The position numbers and the translations under genes are program-made. This document shows, piece by piece, positions 30,196 to 40,740 of a DNA stretch of 64,000 bases (positions within the stretch are counted from its first letter, which is position 1; every line of letters starts with the position of its first letter). This DNA is from Isoetes taiwanensis (lineage: Eukaryota > Streptophyta > Lycopodiopsida > Isoetales > Isoetaceae): contig JAJEKV010000022.1 in assembly GCA_021234155.1 (NCBI GenBank), forward strand, positions 5,723,852-5,787,851, written 5' to 3'. A model generated the notes under the pieces. That model searched no databases. It was not told where the DNA came from and was given only the letters and a program-made list of their open reading frames with translations.

Positions 30196-32049
30196 TTATG
30201 CGAAAGCAATACCTGGCTTAACTACACAATATGTTAAGTACATCTGTTTTTGCTCCACTGCAACTAAATTTCTACATGCATCAAGCAGAATTGTCCATGA
30301 TACTTCGTCTGGCTCAAATGGCATGTTATTAATCAGACATTCAGCAGCGTCAAGCCATCCTACCTGTCCCATGAAATTAAGAACATAATTATAATGTTCC
30401 AGAGCCAGAGGCACATTATAAGCTTGGCTCATAAAAACGAAGAAGTGCCAGCACTCGTTAACAAGACCATCACATCTACATGCAGAAAGAATACAACAAA
30501 GAGTTATTACATCCGGTATCATACCTTCTAGTTGCATTGTTGTAAAGGCCTGCAGAGCATCCCTGCCATACCCATAATGTGCCAATGCGGCAAGCATGGT
30601 ATTCCAGGATACCATATTTCGTACTGGCATTTGCTGGAAGAAGTGGATGGCCAGCTTCAACCATCCATGCTGCGCATACGCTGTAATAATTGCATTCCAT
30701 GAAACTGCATTTCTGTTGACCATTTGTGCAAAAAGTTCAACTGCTTTTTCAAGCTGCCCTTGCTGAGCACAGGCTGAAATCATTATATTCCATGAAACGA
30801 TATCTCGTTGCGGCATGTGCTGAAAGAGCTCCAAGGCTTGCTTGAGTTTCCCTTGTTGAGTATAAGCTGAGATTATAGAAGTCCAGGACACTACATCTCT
30901 CTCAGGCATTTGCTGAAAGAGCTTCATGGCCTCCTCTGTCTGGCCATTGTTGGCATATGCTGAAATCATCACATTCCAAGTTACTATGTCTGGCTCTGGC
31001 ATTTGCTCAAAAAGGTCATGTGCCTCCTTGAATTGACCCTGTTGAGCATACGCTGCTATCATGGTATTCCAGGAAACCACATTCCTGATTGGCATTTCAC
31101 GGAACAGTCTACAGGCTTCCTTGATCTTCCCTTGTTTGGCATATCCTGCAACCATAGCAGTCCAAGATACGACATTTTGCTGGGGCATTTGTTGAAATAA
31201 TTGGAAAGCTTCCTTAAGCAGCCCATACTTGGCATATGCTGCAACCATAGAAGTCCAAGAAACTACATCCCTCTGAGGCATTTGCTTGAACAGTATAAGA
31301 GCTTTATCAAGATGACCCCGATCTGCATATGCAGAAATCAACACGTTCCAAGAGATCACATTTGGCTGGGGCATTTGTCCAAAAAGGGCATGTGCTCTAT
31401 CAAGCTTCCCTTGCTGAGCATAAGAAGATATTAGTGCATTCCATGAGACAGCATCGCGGTGAGGCATCTGTTCAAAGATATGTAGAGCCTCCTCAAGCCA
31501 TCCTTGTTGAATATATGCTGCAATCATGGCATTCCATGAAATGACATCACGCTGAGGCATCTCTTGAAAAATTCTCAAGGCCTCCTTCACTTGTCCTTGC
31601 TTGGAATACCCTGTAATCATGACATTTGAAGAGGCTATATCTGGCTCGGCCATCTGCTCAAAGATCTCAATGGCTTCCCTCATCTGCCCTAGTTGTATAC
31701 ATGCACCAATCATGATATTGTAAGAATGCGAGTTTCTTTGATGCATATCATTGAATACCAATCTTGCACTGTCAAAAGCACCACATTTGCCATACATCTC
31801 AACTAAATGGTTGTTCAGAAACACATTTTGATGCAGCCCGATTTTGATAAGGTAATCATGAATAAGCTTACCTTCTGGCAGGTCCCTTGCGTTGCTACAT
31901 TTTCTTAATAATGCAGTGAAGTTAACTATATCTAGATTTGAAGATGGATATTTGTCAGATCGGACAAGCATGGAAAAAATCTCAATTATGTCGACATAGC
32001 TTGTACAGTCAGGAAGGATTGGTCGAATGGTTGATAAGCATAGTTGCAT
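30196..32049 (-). CDS. PPR protein, long uninterrupted S-motif array, 617 residues
   Basis: A complete intronless gene. PPR proteins bind organelle RNA one base per motif and act in editing, splicing or stability. After a ~105-residue N-terminus that includes a more divergent P/L-like region (GKLIHDYLIKIG, NHLVEMYGKCG), thirteen 31-residue S-type motifs run from about residue 107 to 510, each with a VVSWNxMI-type start and a MPQRD-type end. Then come P2/L2/S2-like motifs (ITLCCILSACRCDGL; EHYNYVLNFMG; EVSWTILLDACRN) and a short tail. E+ and DYW deaminase domains are absent. If it edits RNA it would need a partner. The N-terminus has few acidic residues, compatible with organelle import but not diagnostic. 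The start is the first Met in frame. A broken second copy lies at 58.1-59.5 kb. Confidence 0.93.
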   Translation of the reverse strand: MQLCLSTIRPILPDCTSYVDIIEIFSMLVRSDKYPSSNLDIVNFTALLRKCSNARDLPEGKLIHDYLIKIGLHQNVFLNNHLVEMYGKCGAFDSARLVFNDMHQRNSHSYNIMIGACIQLGQMREAIEIFEQMAEPDIASSNVMITGYSKQGQVKEALRIFQEMPQRDVISWNAMIAAYIQQGWLEEALHIFEQMPHRDAVSWNALISSYAQQGKLDRAHALFGQMPQPNVISWNVLISAYADRGHLDKALILFKQMPQRDVVSWTSMVAAYAKYGLLKEAFQLFQQMPQQNVVSWTAMVAGYAKQGKIKEACRLFREMPIRNVVSWNTMIAAYAQQGQFKEAHDLFEQMPEPDIVTWNVMISAYANNGQTEEAMKLFQQMPERDVVSWTSIISAYTQQGKLKQALELFQHMPQRDIVSWNIMISACAQQGQLEKAVELFAQMVNRNAVSWNAIITAYAQHGWLKLAIHFFQQMPVRNMVSWNTMLAALAHYGYGRDALQAFTTMQLEGMIPDVITLCCILSACRCDGLVNECWHFFVFMSQAYNVPLALEHYNYVLNFMGQVGWLDAAECLINNMPFEPDEVSWTILLDACRNLVAVEQKQMYLTYCVVKPGIAFA

Positions 32050-32352
32050 CTAAAATTTATGACGGATGCCAATTTCAGGAAAATTTGAAAATTTCCACTT
32101 ACAGTGCTTAACCATGACCGTTTGGGTCGAAAGATTTCGGCAATTCGTTAGGCTGTTGCAACTACTTACTTTCATACTTGTCTACAGTCCTTCGAGGTTG
32201 CTCCAACAATGGATGGCCTGGAATTGTCAAATGGGAAAATGGCGATGGTCAAAGCAAAGGGTAATTTGGGACTGTGAAATAAAATCTTGAGAATGTCGGT
32301 TAGAATGTCGAAATACAAAATTAGCATAAGATTCTCATGGTAAGCCCCTCAA

Positions 32353-32374
32353 TCTATCTATCTATCTATCTATT
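32353..32374. repeat. (TCTA)n microsatellite
   Basis: Five to six TCTA units. It is one to two units longer in the second segmental copy at 59850-59873. Confidence 0.9.
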
Positions 32375-32656
32375 TTGTTAATTTGGGATTTTCTTATTTG
32401 GTGAGAAAGTTTTTTTATTTTTTTTCTTCACAAGATTTCCTAAGATTCTAGATAGTTTTTTGATCTCCGCTCGTCCAAAAATTGTGAGCATTCGTTGAGT
32501 ACGATTTTGAGCAGGGGTTTTTGGGGCTTTTGTCCACAACTTTTCTCTGCAGTCTTATTCCATCCACAATTACGAATTGGGGTGTCCGAAGATTCTGGCC
32601 ATGCAATTTCAGGCATGTATTGGCAACTTCGGTCATGTGTGTGATTTCAAGGGTGT

Positions 32657-32668
32657 ACTATATAAAAG
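32657..32668 (+). promoter_or_regulatory. TATA box of a small ORF divergent from the PPR gene
   Basis: CTATATAAAAGG is a near-consensus TATA box about 75 bases before an ATG at 32744 on the plus strand. It is preserved in the second copy near 60153. Confidence 0.55.
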
Positions 32669-32743
32669 GAAGAATTGGAAATAATGGCAACACGGTTTGA
32701 GATCAAACGTCGATGTTTATCCTGAAGAGTTTTGGTGTTTGAA

Positions 32744-33100
32744 ATGATTGGTAGTAGTGATGTTCCATGTTTTGTTGTTCCATGTTCTTTTTTAAGTAGT
32801 AGTGAGTCTAGGGTCGTTCCTATTCGTAGCTTAAATTCTTACATCTTCAACTGGAAGATTAGGTGTAGACTAACAGCAAGGGTAGTTTTGAAACAGTTTG
32901 CATTGTTCAAACTTGTTGAAATTTTATCACATTCTGATGTCATGGATTCTGAGTCATCCGAGATGGGAGTAGTATATTTTGATGCTATGATACCCCACTC
33001 TCATTTAAGTCCCAAATGGCCTGGGAGATCGCAGATGCAATTTGTTTCAGCAAAAAGAAATGGCCACTACTATCTTCTTGTAGAGGTCATACTCCTGTAA
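32744..33100 (+). CDS. Unidentified 118-residue ORF, kept in both segmental copies
   Basis: The frame starts at Met 32744 (MIGSSD) downstream of a TATA box and ends at 33098-33100. It is Val/Ser/Leu-rich with no recognised domain and no clear membrane segment. It is divergent from the PPR gene with about 700 bases between. In the second copy (60238-60615) the first ~70 residues are identical and the frame stays open despite changes near ILS and the C-terminus. Conservation here mostly reflects the recent duplication, so it does not prove coding. Confidence 0.35.
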   Translation: MIGSSDVPCFVVPCSFLSSSESRVVPIRSLNSYIFNWKIRCRLTARVVLKQFALFKLVEILSHSDVMDSESSEMGVVYFDAMIPHSHLSPKWPGRSQMQFVSAKRNGHYYLLVEVILL

Positions 33101-33109
33101 TTAGGGCTT

Positions 33110-33890
33110 AGGGTGTAAAAGACAATATGTCTCTCTAATCACGTCGAGCTCAGCATAATGATGACAAAGACTAGCTGGAAATAATGATCGAAGAAAATCT
33201 AGCCAAAGAACTCTAAATCAAATGAATATGCCATAAACAAGTTCCAGAGAAGGTAGACAGCAATATTAACAAAGCATGTCATATAGTGGAAAAAATTGTG
33301 CATATTTGTTTAATTGAATCTGAGGTTATGAACTCACATCTAAATTAATCTGCCTGATAAAAAAACAAATATATAATCGTGGCTAGATCGTCCTTGCGAT
33401 CTTGAAAAGCAAAAAATAGGCCATGAAAGCAGAATTCTGCTTTGCTAAATCGCCATTGCGATCTTTTGGATCACTAAAATGTATAAAAGGTGTTTCTTTA
33501 GGAAAACTCGAATTTGTGTATATCATAAGATAAGATGAGATGAATTTTTACATAAGATAAGATGAATTTGTGTATATCATAGAGATATAATATTTTGCTT
33601 ATCTTATTGCTTTATTGCGTGACGTTAAAATCTCTTCTTCTTCTTCTTTATAAAAATCCCCATCTATCTATCCATTCGTCCATCCATCCATCTATCTATT
33701 TATCTTTAAAACATATAAATTGTATATTGATAAATAATGTGTGTTTGTTTTCCAATCGAAATATTATAGCATTTCTTAAAGATTTTGTCTCGCTTCCTTC
33801 TCGTGGGCAAGATATGAGTTATATCCATAGACCCTCTGGATTTGGTGGAATCTAGACTAACTCGAAAGCATGCTTCAAAACACACCCCTC
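33110..33890. other. Spacer without genes
   Basis: AT-rich, with a CATC/TCTA microsatellite near 33662-33706 and repeated GATAAGATGA words near 33525-33560. All are present again in the second copy. Confidence 0.5.
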
Positions 33891-33892
33891 CC

Positions 33893-36800
33893 TTTTTGTT
33901 TTGGTGAAGAAAAGGCAGATTTTGTATTCATTTACCAAATGAAAACATTTGTGTACAAAAAAGTAACCAATGTACCTAACACCTGTTTTATAATAAGAGG
34001 GCAGATTAAGTCTTAATACAGGAATAAAGTGCAGAAACAAAAGACTGGTTTAAAATTTTACATCTCAAAAAGGTTAAAAAATTCTCCATCCACAGAGTTC
34101 AAAGCTCAGTCCAGATGATGTCTTCCATAATAAAGCTAGAGGTCTCGTCCTGACCATAGTAGTCAAGCTATTGATCCAGTTCCTACACAATGTTAAGAGT
34201 ATTGTCGAGAAGCATGACTCCAATTGCTTCCTTCTATCCTTTCTCCATTTTAAACAGCTTTTGGAAGATTGGTTTCCTGCATGATATGCCCAGATATCCT
34301 GGTCTCTTAGCATCTTTTTCAGTGCCTTTATTTGAAGAACATAGCTTTTCAAGGATTCCAGGTGTTCAGCCATCTGATGCTTGTCCAACTGCATTTCTGC
34401 ATTGCAAATATGCCTTGACTCCCCTCTTTGCAGTTTATGGAGCCGAGCTGCAAAATCAACAATGAATAGCACTAGTTAGAACTAATATTTAGAGGCCAAG
34501 GGCCCTGATCCAAGCCCAACACAAGAGGGAATAAGGCATCCTCCTTTTTCTGCAAAGTAAGTGCAAAAAACCTGAAGAAGCCACCATAATGATCTACAAA
34601 GTTCCAAGCTCTGTCACATTCCAGACCCTTCTCATTTCTGTGTGCCAAAGCCGTTTCCAAGAGCTTGGCCAAAAACTGGCCTTTTAGCTAACTCAAATTT
34701 GGAGCCATATGCACCATAAGGATATGGACCTGACTGAGGCAATAAAAATATTATCCTCATTCAAAAAATTCAGGAAATCACTCGGTGAAGTGCCAGTGTT
34801 CAGACCTATAAGCTTTCAGAAATGGTCTAAGCCAGGGATATTGGAATATATGAAGAGGTGTCTCTGCATGGCCATAACCCATTTCACAGTTCTTCTCCAA
34901 GTCATCTCTGAACGTTAAAAAATCTATTCTATTCTATTCTATTCTCCAAGTCATCTCTGAAGTTTATCGCCCTGGTGTTGCAATTAAGGGTTTGGTTCAG
35001 TATAAGCCATCTAAAGACTCAGATTTTCCTTGAATAATGATGTCTCCATTCCTGTCTGATCATTTTAACTGCTAAGGCATCTTCAATTCCCCATTTATCA
35101 GCTATTTTCAGACTAGCGGTTTGAAGAAGGAAAGGATAGAGCCTAGAGACTTTATAACCTGGTTTATCCTTGACTGTCCAAACAGGTTGAGAGTCCCTGA
35201 GTTCCTGAATATTAATGACTTTTTGCATGATTGCCAGATAAGTCTTTCTATCTGTTGCTGACCCTATGATCCTCTTATGCAATTTTGTCCATGTGATCCA
35301 TCTGCCTTCTTTCCTCAAGTCCTCCAAATTGTTGAGGCATGCACTGCACCAGGCTTTGCTAGAAGACCGTCCTCTTGGTTTGCAAATCCTGAATACTTGA
35401 AGAAGTGTTATCTAGCTGACTCTACATTATGGGCATTTTCCCTAAAGAAGAGTGCCACATTTCCACGTAGCCACCAATCTTATTATTGGGGACGTGTGGT
35501 GAGATGCCTTAAATTGTGTAAAGACTTAAGCAACTAGTGGTTCAAACTAGGACTACTAGGAGGATAAGATTTTGAATGCAATAGTTCATCAAATTCAAAG
35601 CTGGAAGAAGGAGGTATTATGAAAAACTCTTCAAATAAGCTTACTTGCTAGTACCTGGACTTGTTTAAATAGATATTTGCATCCTAGATTCTCTTTTTCC
35701 CTAGATTTTATCATGTTATGCCTCCAAATGAAATGTCTCAAGGCCACTTCAACATGCCTATAAGAAGCTTTGTCGGCAATAATTGCAGAGGAGAAATAAA
35801 CATGGGTGCTGGTGAGTACACTATTTGCGATTTCAATTCTGCTTGCTAAGGAGAGAGAAAGAGGATATTGAACAAGTTTTTTCCTGATTTTGTTCACAAT
35901 GTTTGACCACAGACCATGTAAAGACATGCCTATTGCAGACGGCAGCCCCAGAAATTTGGTTGATGCCCCCTTCCTCAAGATTTGGACACTCTGAATAGAG
36001 TCTACTTCGGAGGCAAGAATTATCAGTGCATTTCTTCTGTTGAAGAAGCCTTCTCAAATGCATCCAACATGTCCAATCTTTAATGCTTCTACCATCATTC
36101 TCAAAAGGCAGAAAATATCATCTTCATGTTGCATCATAGTAAAATAGTTTACTTTCTGAGGGTGTTCAAGTCCCTGAATTTCTCCTGTATCTTGCAGGAA
36201 ACTAGTATGTATAGTGATTATTTCAGCTACCATTAAAAAGAGATAGAGAGCCAAAGGGTAGCCCTGCTTCACCCCTCTTTGAATGAGAAAAAGGAGAAGG
36301 GTTGCCATTTATAATGATAGAAGAACTGACATTAATGTTTAGGCCATGAACATTCCTTATGACACTATCTGGGAACCTGAAATGTCTCATGGATCTGTAC
36401 AGGAAAGGCCATTTGATAGTATCATAGACCCTTTTGAAGTCCAACTTTAGGAGGAGGCAGCACTGGTTTGAGATCTTATTTCAGTGAAGACCTTCATAGG
36501 CTCCTATAAAATTGTTAAGAATATCTCTATTGGACAGAAAGCGTAATTGAACTGGATCAATGATTTTACAAAGGGTAAACTTCACTCTTTCAGCCAAGAT
36601 TTTGGCAATGAGTTTATAAGTGGTATTAATACGTGAGATGGGCCTCCATTCTCCAAAAATTTTAGGATTTCCCACTTTAGAGATCAAAGTTATGAAGCCT
36701 GCATCAATAGCAGGATTACTCTCTGAGTTCCATGCCCCTTGAATCAAAGTTATGATATCTTCCTTAAGAGTTTCCCAAAAATGTGTGAAACATTCAGGAG

Positions 36801-36900
36801 GGAAACCATACAGCCTGGGCTTTTCTCCTTGTCCATATCCCTTAGTGTACCAAAGAATTCTTTTCTTGCAGGAGTTTCCATCGATCTTCCTCTTCAATCT
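33893..36900 (-). mobile_element. LINE with recognisable RT, copy 1
   Basis: Minus-strand fragments in order give the 3' part of a plant LINE ORF2. 36897-36481 is the RT start (GFPPECF, ITLISKVGNP, WRPISRIN, YKLIAKILAERV). 36444-36223 holds the first catalytic Asp region (DFKRVYDTIKW). 36308-36054 holds QRGVKQGYPLA and the active-site box HEDD (36128-36117) where YADD is usual. 35978-35631 is the thumb (KFLGLPSA, SLASRIEIANSVL). The rest (35327-34074) is connection and C-terminal region. The 3' end is the A-rich end at about 33893-33905 on the plus strand. The RT is split in several frames and the element is 5' truncated near 36.9 kb (a T14 run lies at 36926-36939). Confidence 0.88.
34923..34950. 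repeat. (ATTCT)n microsatellite inside the LINE
   Basis: About five and a half pentamer units. Also present in the second copy near 62408-62431. Confidence 0.85.
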
Positions 36901-36939
36901 CTTCCCATGCCCGGTCTATTGCTAGTTTTTTTTTTTTTT

Positions 36940-37786
36940 ATGTATTTACCTTTGAAAAATCTTCCATTTGTTTCACGCTTATAATCTCTTGTTGTTTGTC
37001 ATCCACTACCCATTAATACTATTATTTGCAATTGCTTTTTAGCTTAATTATTGCCCTTGTCCATACAACTTGTGTACATGCATTTATTTCCGACCGCTTA
37101 GAGATTTAGCTTCCTCAAGGCAGCTTGTTTTAACTTTTAAATCTCCAAATTGTCTTACTGTTGTTTCAAACCAATGTTGTCTTTATCCACAAATAAGCTT
37201 TCCCTGGTGCCTTTGATTTCCTTGTAGATTCTGTTTTGATTCTGTTCTTCTCATCCTTTCTCCCCTGGGTCCACCTTTTTTCCGATTCTTTTATCCATTA
37301 CTTTACATTTTTAAACTTTTTATTAAAGTCGCTCATACTGTCACTTTTCCAAGCTTGGGAAGGGAATGGAAGTACAATTTGAAATCCTCACAAAATTTGG
37401 AAATTGAGAGATATGAAGTATTGAATTTGAATGGGGAGGCAGTCCTGCCTCTATTCCCTAATATTTTCCTTGACTCCAAAAGTTGAGCAAAATGGTTTGA
37501 GATGGAATTTTCCAAATATGAAATTATAGTGGCTCCCCCTCAAATGGTCATAGAGGGGTTTGAGATAAACAGAATCTTCAAGGAGACATAAGACCCTGTC
37601 CGAGCCTTTCCCTTTATTACTCCATGAGTTAACATTAGATGAAGAAGGATCTTGGTATACGAAAGGCTCAATAAACTTTAAACATTTTGGCATATTTATT
37701 TTCTTACCACATTTCTGATATGATATGGTGTTGCTCAGAGGAGTGGCTATTAAGCAAGAGAAAGAGAAAGAAAAACCAAACATTTA
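36940..37786. other. No gene recognised
   Basis: It contains a 110-residue minus frame (37783-37451) and a 60-residue minus frame below it, both Ser/Phe/Lys-rich and unrecognised. They could be an N-terminal part of a LINE-like element, but I see no endonuclease motif. Confidence 0.35.
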
Positions 37787-38524
37787 TGATAAGTAAATTA
37801 ATTCCTATTGTGAAAGGGGTCTAAAGTATGGTTAAGGCCCAACGTAAATAAGAAAAAAAGGCCCAAGGTTTAAAATTAAAGGCTCAAAAACTTTATGCCT
37901 ATTTATATAGAAACATGAGTTATTTTTAATAGAAAAGGAGGCCAAAAATATTAAGCATCGAATGTTATAAAAAGGGGCAATACCATTTCTGTATGCCTTA
38001 TAAAAGGGCGGCATTATAATGTTTATGGGCAAATGACAACTAGAGAGAGAAGAAGGCTAAACCAATTGGGGCATCAATGACCATCAATAGTAGCTTGTAG
38101 ACCAGTCCGATAATAGCGTAACCAATTCGCCATCCACGATTTTTTACTCGGTAGGACTTTGATCTAGTCGGGCCTTTTATCCAAAGAAATCCTCCTCCTA
38201 CTAATTCTAAGCCATTCTCGTTTCTATTTGCAGATAACCCAAGCCGATTTGTTAAATTCTTGGTTGATCTCAAAGATCTTGTGGAATCCCAACTCCCCAA
38301 GCCTTTTCTAAATTTGTGCAATTGTTAGTGAAGGGTCTCTAGTGCCAATTTGAATTACCCCCAAAATCTCTTCTTCTTTCTAAAATTTAGTCTTTTTCTG
38401 GAATTCGTTTGCTCGAAACAGCCCGGTTGAGTGTTGAGCTTATTGTTTATCAAAATTATGTTTTTGTTGTTTAAGATTTGGTCTGCGTTCTTGAATTTGT
38501 TTTAAAAATCTTGCATCCGTATCA
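37787..38524 (+). mobile_element. LTR of a second Ty3/gypsy-type element, 738 bp
   Basis: The ends TGATA and TATCA form a 5-bp inverted repeat with canonical TG...CA. A TATA-like CTTATAAAAGG lies near 37998. A primer-binding site follows four bases after the right end, then a gag frame. No second LTR is seen in the window. It shows no similarity to the 5.7-kb LTR. Confidence 0.75.
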
Positions 38525-38528
38525 ATTT

Positions 38529-38540
38529 TGGTATCAGAGC
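38529..38540 (+). promoter_or_regulatory. tRNA-Met primer-binding site
   Basis: TGGTATCAGAGC, directly before the gag leader. Defines the orientation and the LTR end. Confidence 0.9.
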
Positions 38541-38570
38541 GCCTTGAATCTAAAACTAAACCTCTGGACA

Positions 38571-39500
38571 ATGTCTACCAACTGCTTCGGCGTACCTGAT
38601 CAGCAGTATACGCAAGCTATGAGCAATGCCAGCTATATAGCAGAGCAAATGGCTATTCCTTCCTCTACCAATCATGCAAAATTCCAAAAACAACTGGAAT
38701 ATCTATGTCTAGCTTATAAATTCCTACCTGAGCCTCCTGTGCAAACTAATGTACAATCAAATCCACCACAGTCTGCAAAGCAGATTAATATGCCACAGCC
38801 TTCTGCGTCCTCTTATAAGTGGTTAGAAAAAGTTACAGGTTTACCTACCTTCTCCGGTGAAAAGAGAAACCCGCCTACAGTTTTTGGATTTATCTCCACA
38901 TAGGAAAGCTACTTCGAATTGGTAAAAGCTACAGAAAAGCAGAAGCTGCAAACCATGGAGATATGGCGAGAACTTGGTGGCAAGGAAGAAAAAGGATGGA
39001 TCCAAAGATTTTAACATGGTAAGATTTTAAAAAAGCTTTTGAAGATTATAACCTGACTGCCAATTATCACAACGACGTCAAACAAGAATGGGATTTATTC
39101 AAGCAAGGTGACAACGAGTCAATCTGTTACTATACATCTAAGTTTCAGTACTTGTCTACTCAAATGGATGGATTAAACGAGAAGGAGTTGCTGCGTAAAT
39201 ATATCCGGGGACTTAAAAATTCCCTGTATGCAGAATTGAGTTTTATAGATCCTCAGTCTTTAGAAGAAGTCACAAAGAAAGCTATTGCCGCGAAAAGGAC
39301 AAAGGCAACGACAAAATAAGCAATGATAAAATAAGTAATGGTAAGAATGCAGAGAAGGGAAATAAAAGATCTAGATCAAGCATGGGGGATAAAGACCAAG
39401 CTCATAAAACAAAGTGGGACAATCAATTAAAACAGATATTCATCAAAGAAAAGCGGATGTTTTTATTGTGGCGGACCACATCTTAAAGTAGACTGCCTGA
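38571..39500 (+). pseudogene. Gypsy-type gag with CCHC knuckle, broken by stops
   Basis: The ATG at 38571 follows the PBS by 30 bases. The frame runs to a stop near 38901, then continues after stops and a shift. The region near 39085-39310 has the retrotransposon Gag pattern: Trp-Asp-Leu-Phe-Lys-Gln-Gly-Asp-Asn-Glu-Ser followed by a Tyr/Phe/Leu helix, Lys-Tyr-Ile-Arg-Gly-Leu, and a Pro-Gln-Ser-Leu-Glu-Glu helix. Near 39457-39500 a shifted frame reads Cys-Phe-Tyr-Cys, His, Cys, a zinc knuckle. Protease and RT are not visible after 39560, so the element is truncated. Confidence 0.75.
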
Positions 39501-39559
39501 AATTAAGTGCAAAAAGAGAGCAAAATGACTGAGGCAATCGAGGAGAACGAAGGGATCTA

Positions 39560-40740
39560 GGCAGAATAGAGTATAGACCAAATCCTCATCCTAGCGGACC
39601 TCCGCCCTAAGTGTGTCAGTTAGAAGAGCTTCCGCCCGAGCCAAGCATCAAGACGAATAAACAAATAACATCTGCAGACGATCACAATTATTGTCTGCAT
39701 CTCAACCATGATTCTTCATGTCTGGGTCCGTGTCGCCACCATGTCTCCAGAGGATGGAGGGAAGACTAAAAAAATCTCTATTTGAACTGTGTCCCCAGCT
39801 TTCAACCGATCAATATCCCCCATTTTTTCCACCAGTTGCATTACTTGGGCTTGTTTCTGATTGGCAGACCCTTAAATCTGAAATTCTGACCCCTCAGCTG
39901 TCTTAGACTATCCACCCTAACTGTCACTGACTTCTATATCTTACCACTCAAACTTTCTGTCCCCACTTTTCCTGTCTCAGTCTCGACGTCTGGCACAGAT
40001 TCCATAGTAACATTCCATGTCTTCTGATCCATTGTTCCCTTTTCACTGTTCAACTCTCTACCACTATTCATCGGCCAAAACCCTAACTCACCCTAGGGGC
40101 TACCATCGACCGCCTAGATTCATCATCCACTTATCAAAATTAATAGAACCTTTCAAAATCTCAAAAAACGCATCCTGAAAGCTATTTGGAGCAAAATGAG
40201 CAGTATAATTTAATAAATTCGTGCATTATACATACTACATTTCAGCCCTCATCACACGTATTACTACATCTATGCTTTGTACAAATGAGGATGAACATTC
40301 AATCTATTGCAGCCTTCTCGTCAATTACTCTCCCATCTAATATGCTGTCAATCTGTCATTTTAACAGAGCTATGTATGAACCTCCATACAAACCATCTCG
40401 ATATACAATGCACATAGGGTGGGTGGCGATCATCAATAAGGTAAATTCTAATTATAAAGAGGGTTTCTACTATAAGATTTGAAAATCTATCTAGCTATAA
40501 GGCCCTCTATGAACTTCACAAGTTGTTTAAAGAGCTATGCAAGCGATCTTGACCATCACATGTAGACTCTCAAGCCATTCTATTTCAGAAGCTTGAAGTA
40601 AGTCTACTGTTTTTTTATAGTCTTTTATCTTCCAATGTAATTGTCTCAACATCCAAGCTATCACATGCATGCACTTCCCATGGCAAATGGTCATTGCGAT
40701 CTCAGAATTGGCATATTCTACAATAGAACTGCCCCCAAAA
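39560..40740. other. No gene recognised
   Basis: C/T-rich then AT-rich sequence without a domain I can identify on either strand. It starts where the gypsy element is truncated. Confidence 0.4.

Noticed and set aside
30476-31544. Several plus- and minus-strand frames inside the PPR gene
   Set aside because: They repeat every 93 bases because the PPR motifs do. They are shadows of the repeats.
32448-32636. 62-residue minus frame upstream of the PPR gene, also in copy 2
   Set aside because: Conservation follows from the recent duplication. There is no domain and no promoter on that strand.
37787-38903. Endogenous pararetrovirus instead of an LTR element
   Set aside because: The TGATA/TATCA ends directly before the PBS and the Gag pattern fit an LTR retrotransposon, and no movement-protein-like or viral coat frame is seen.
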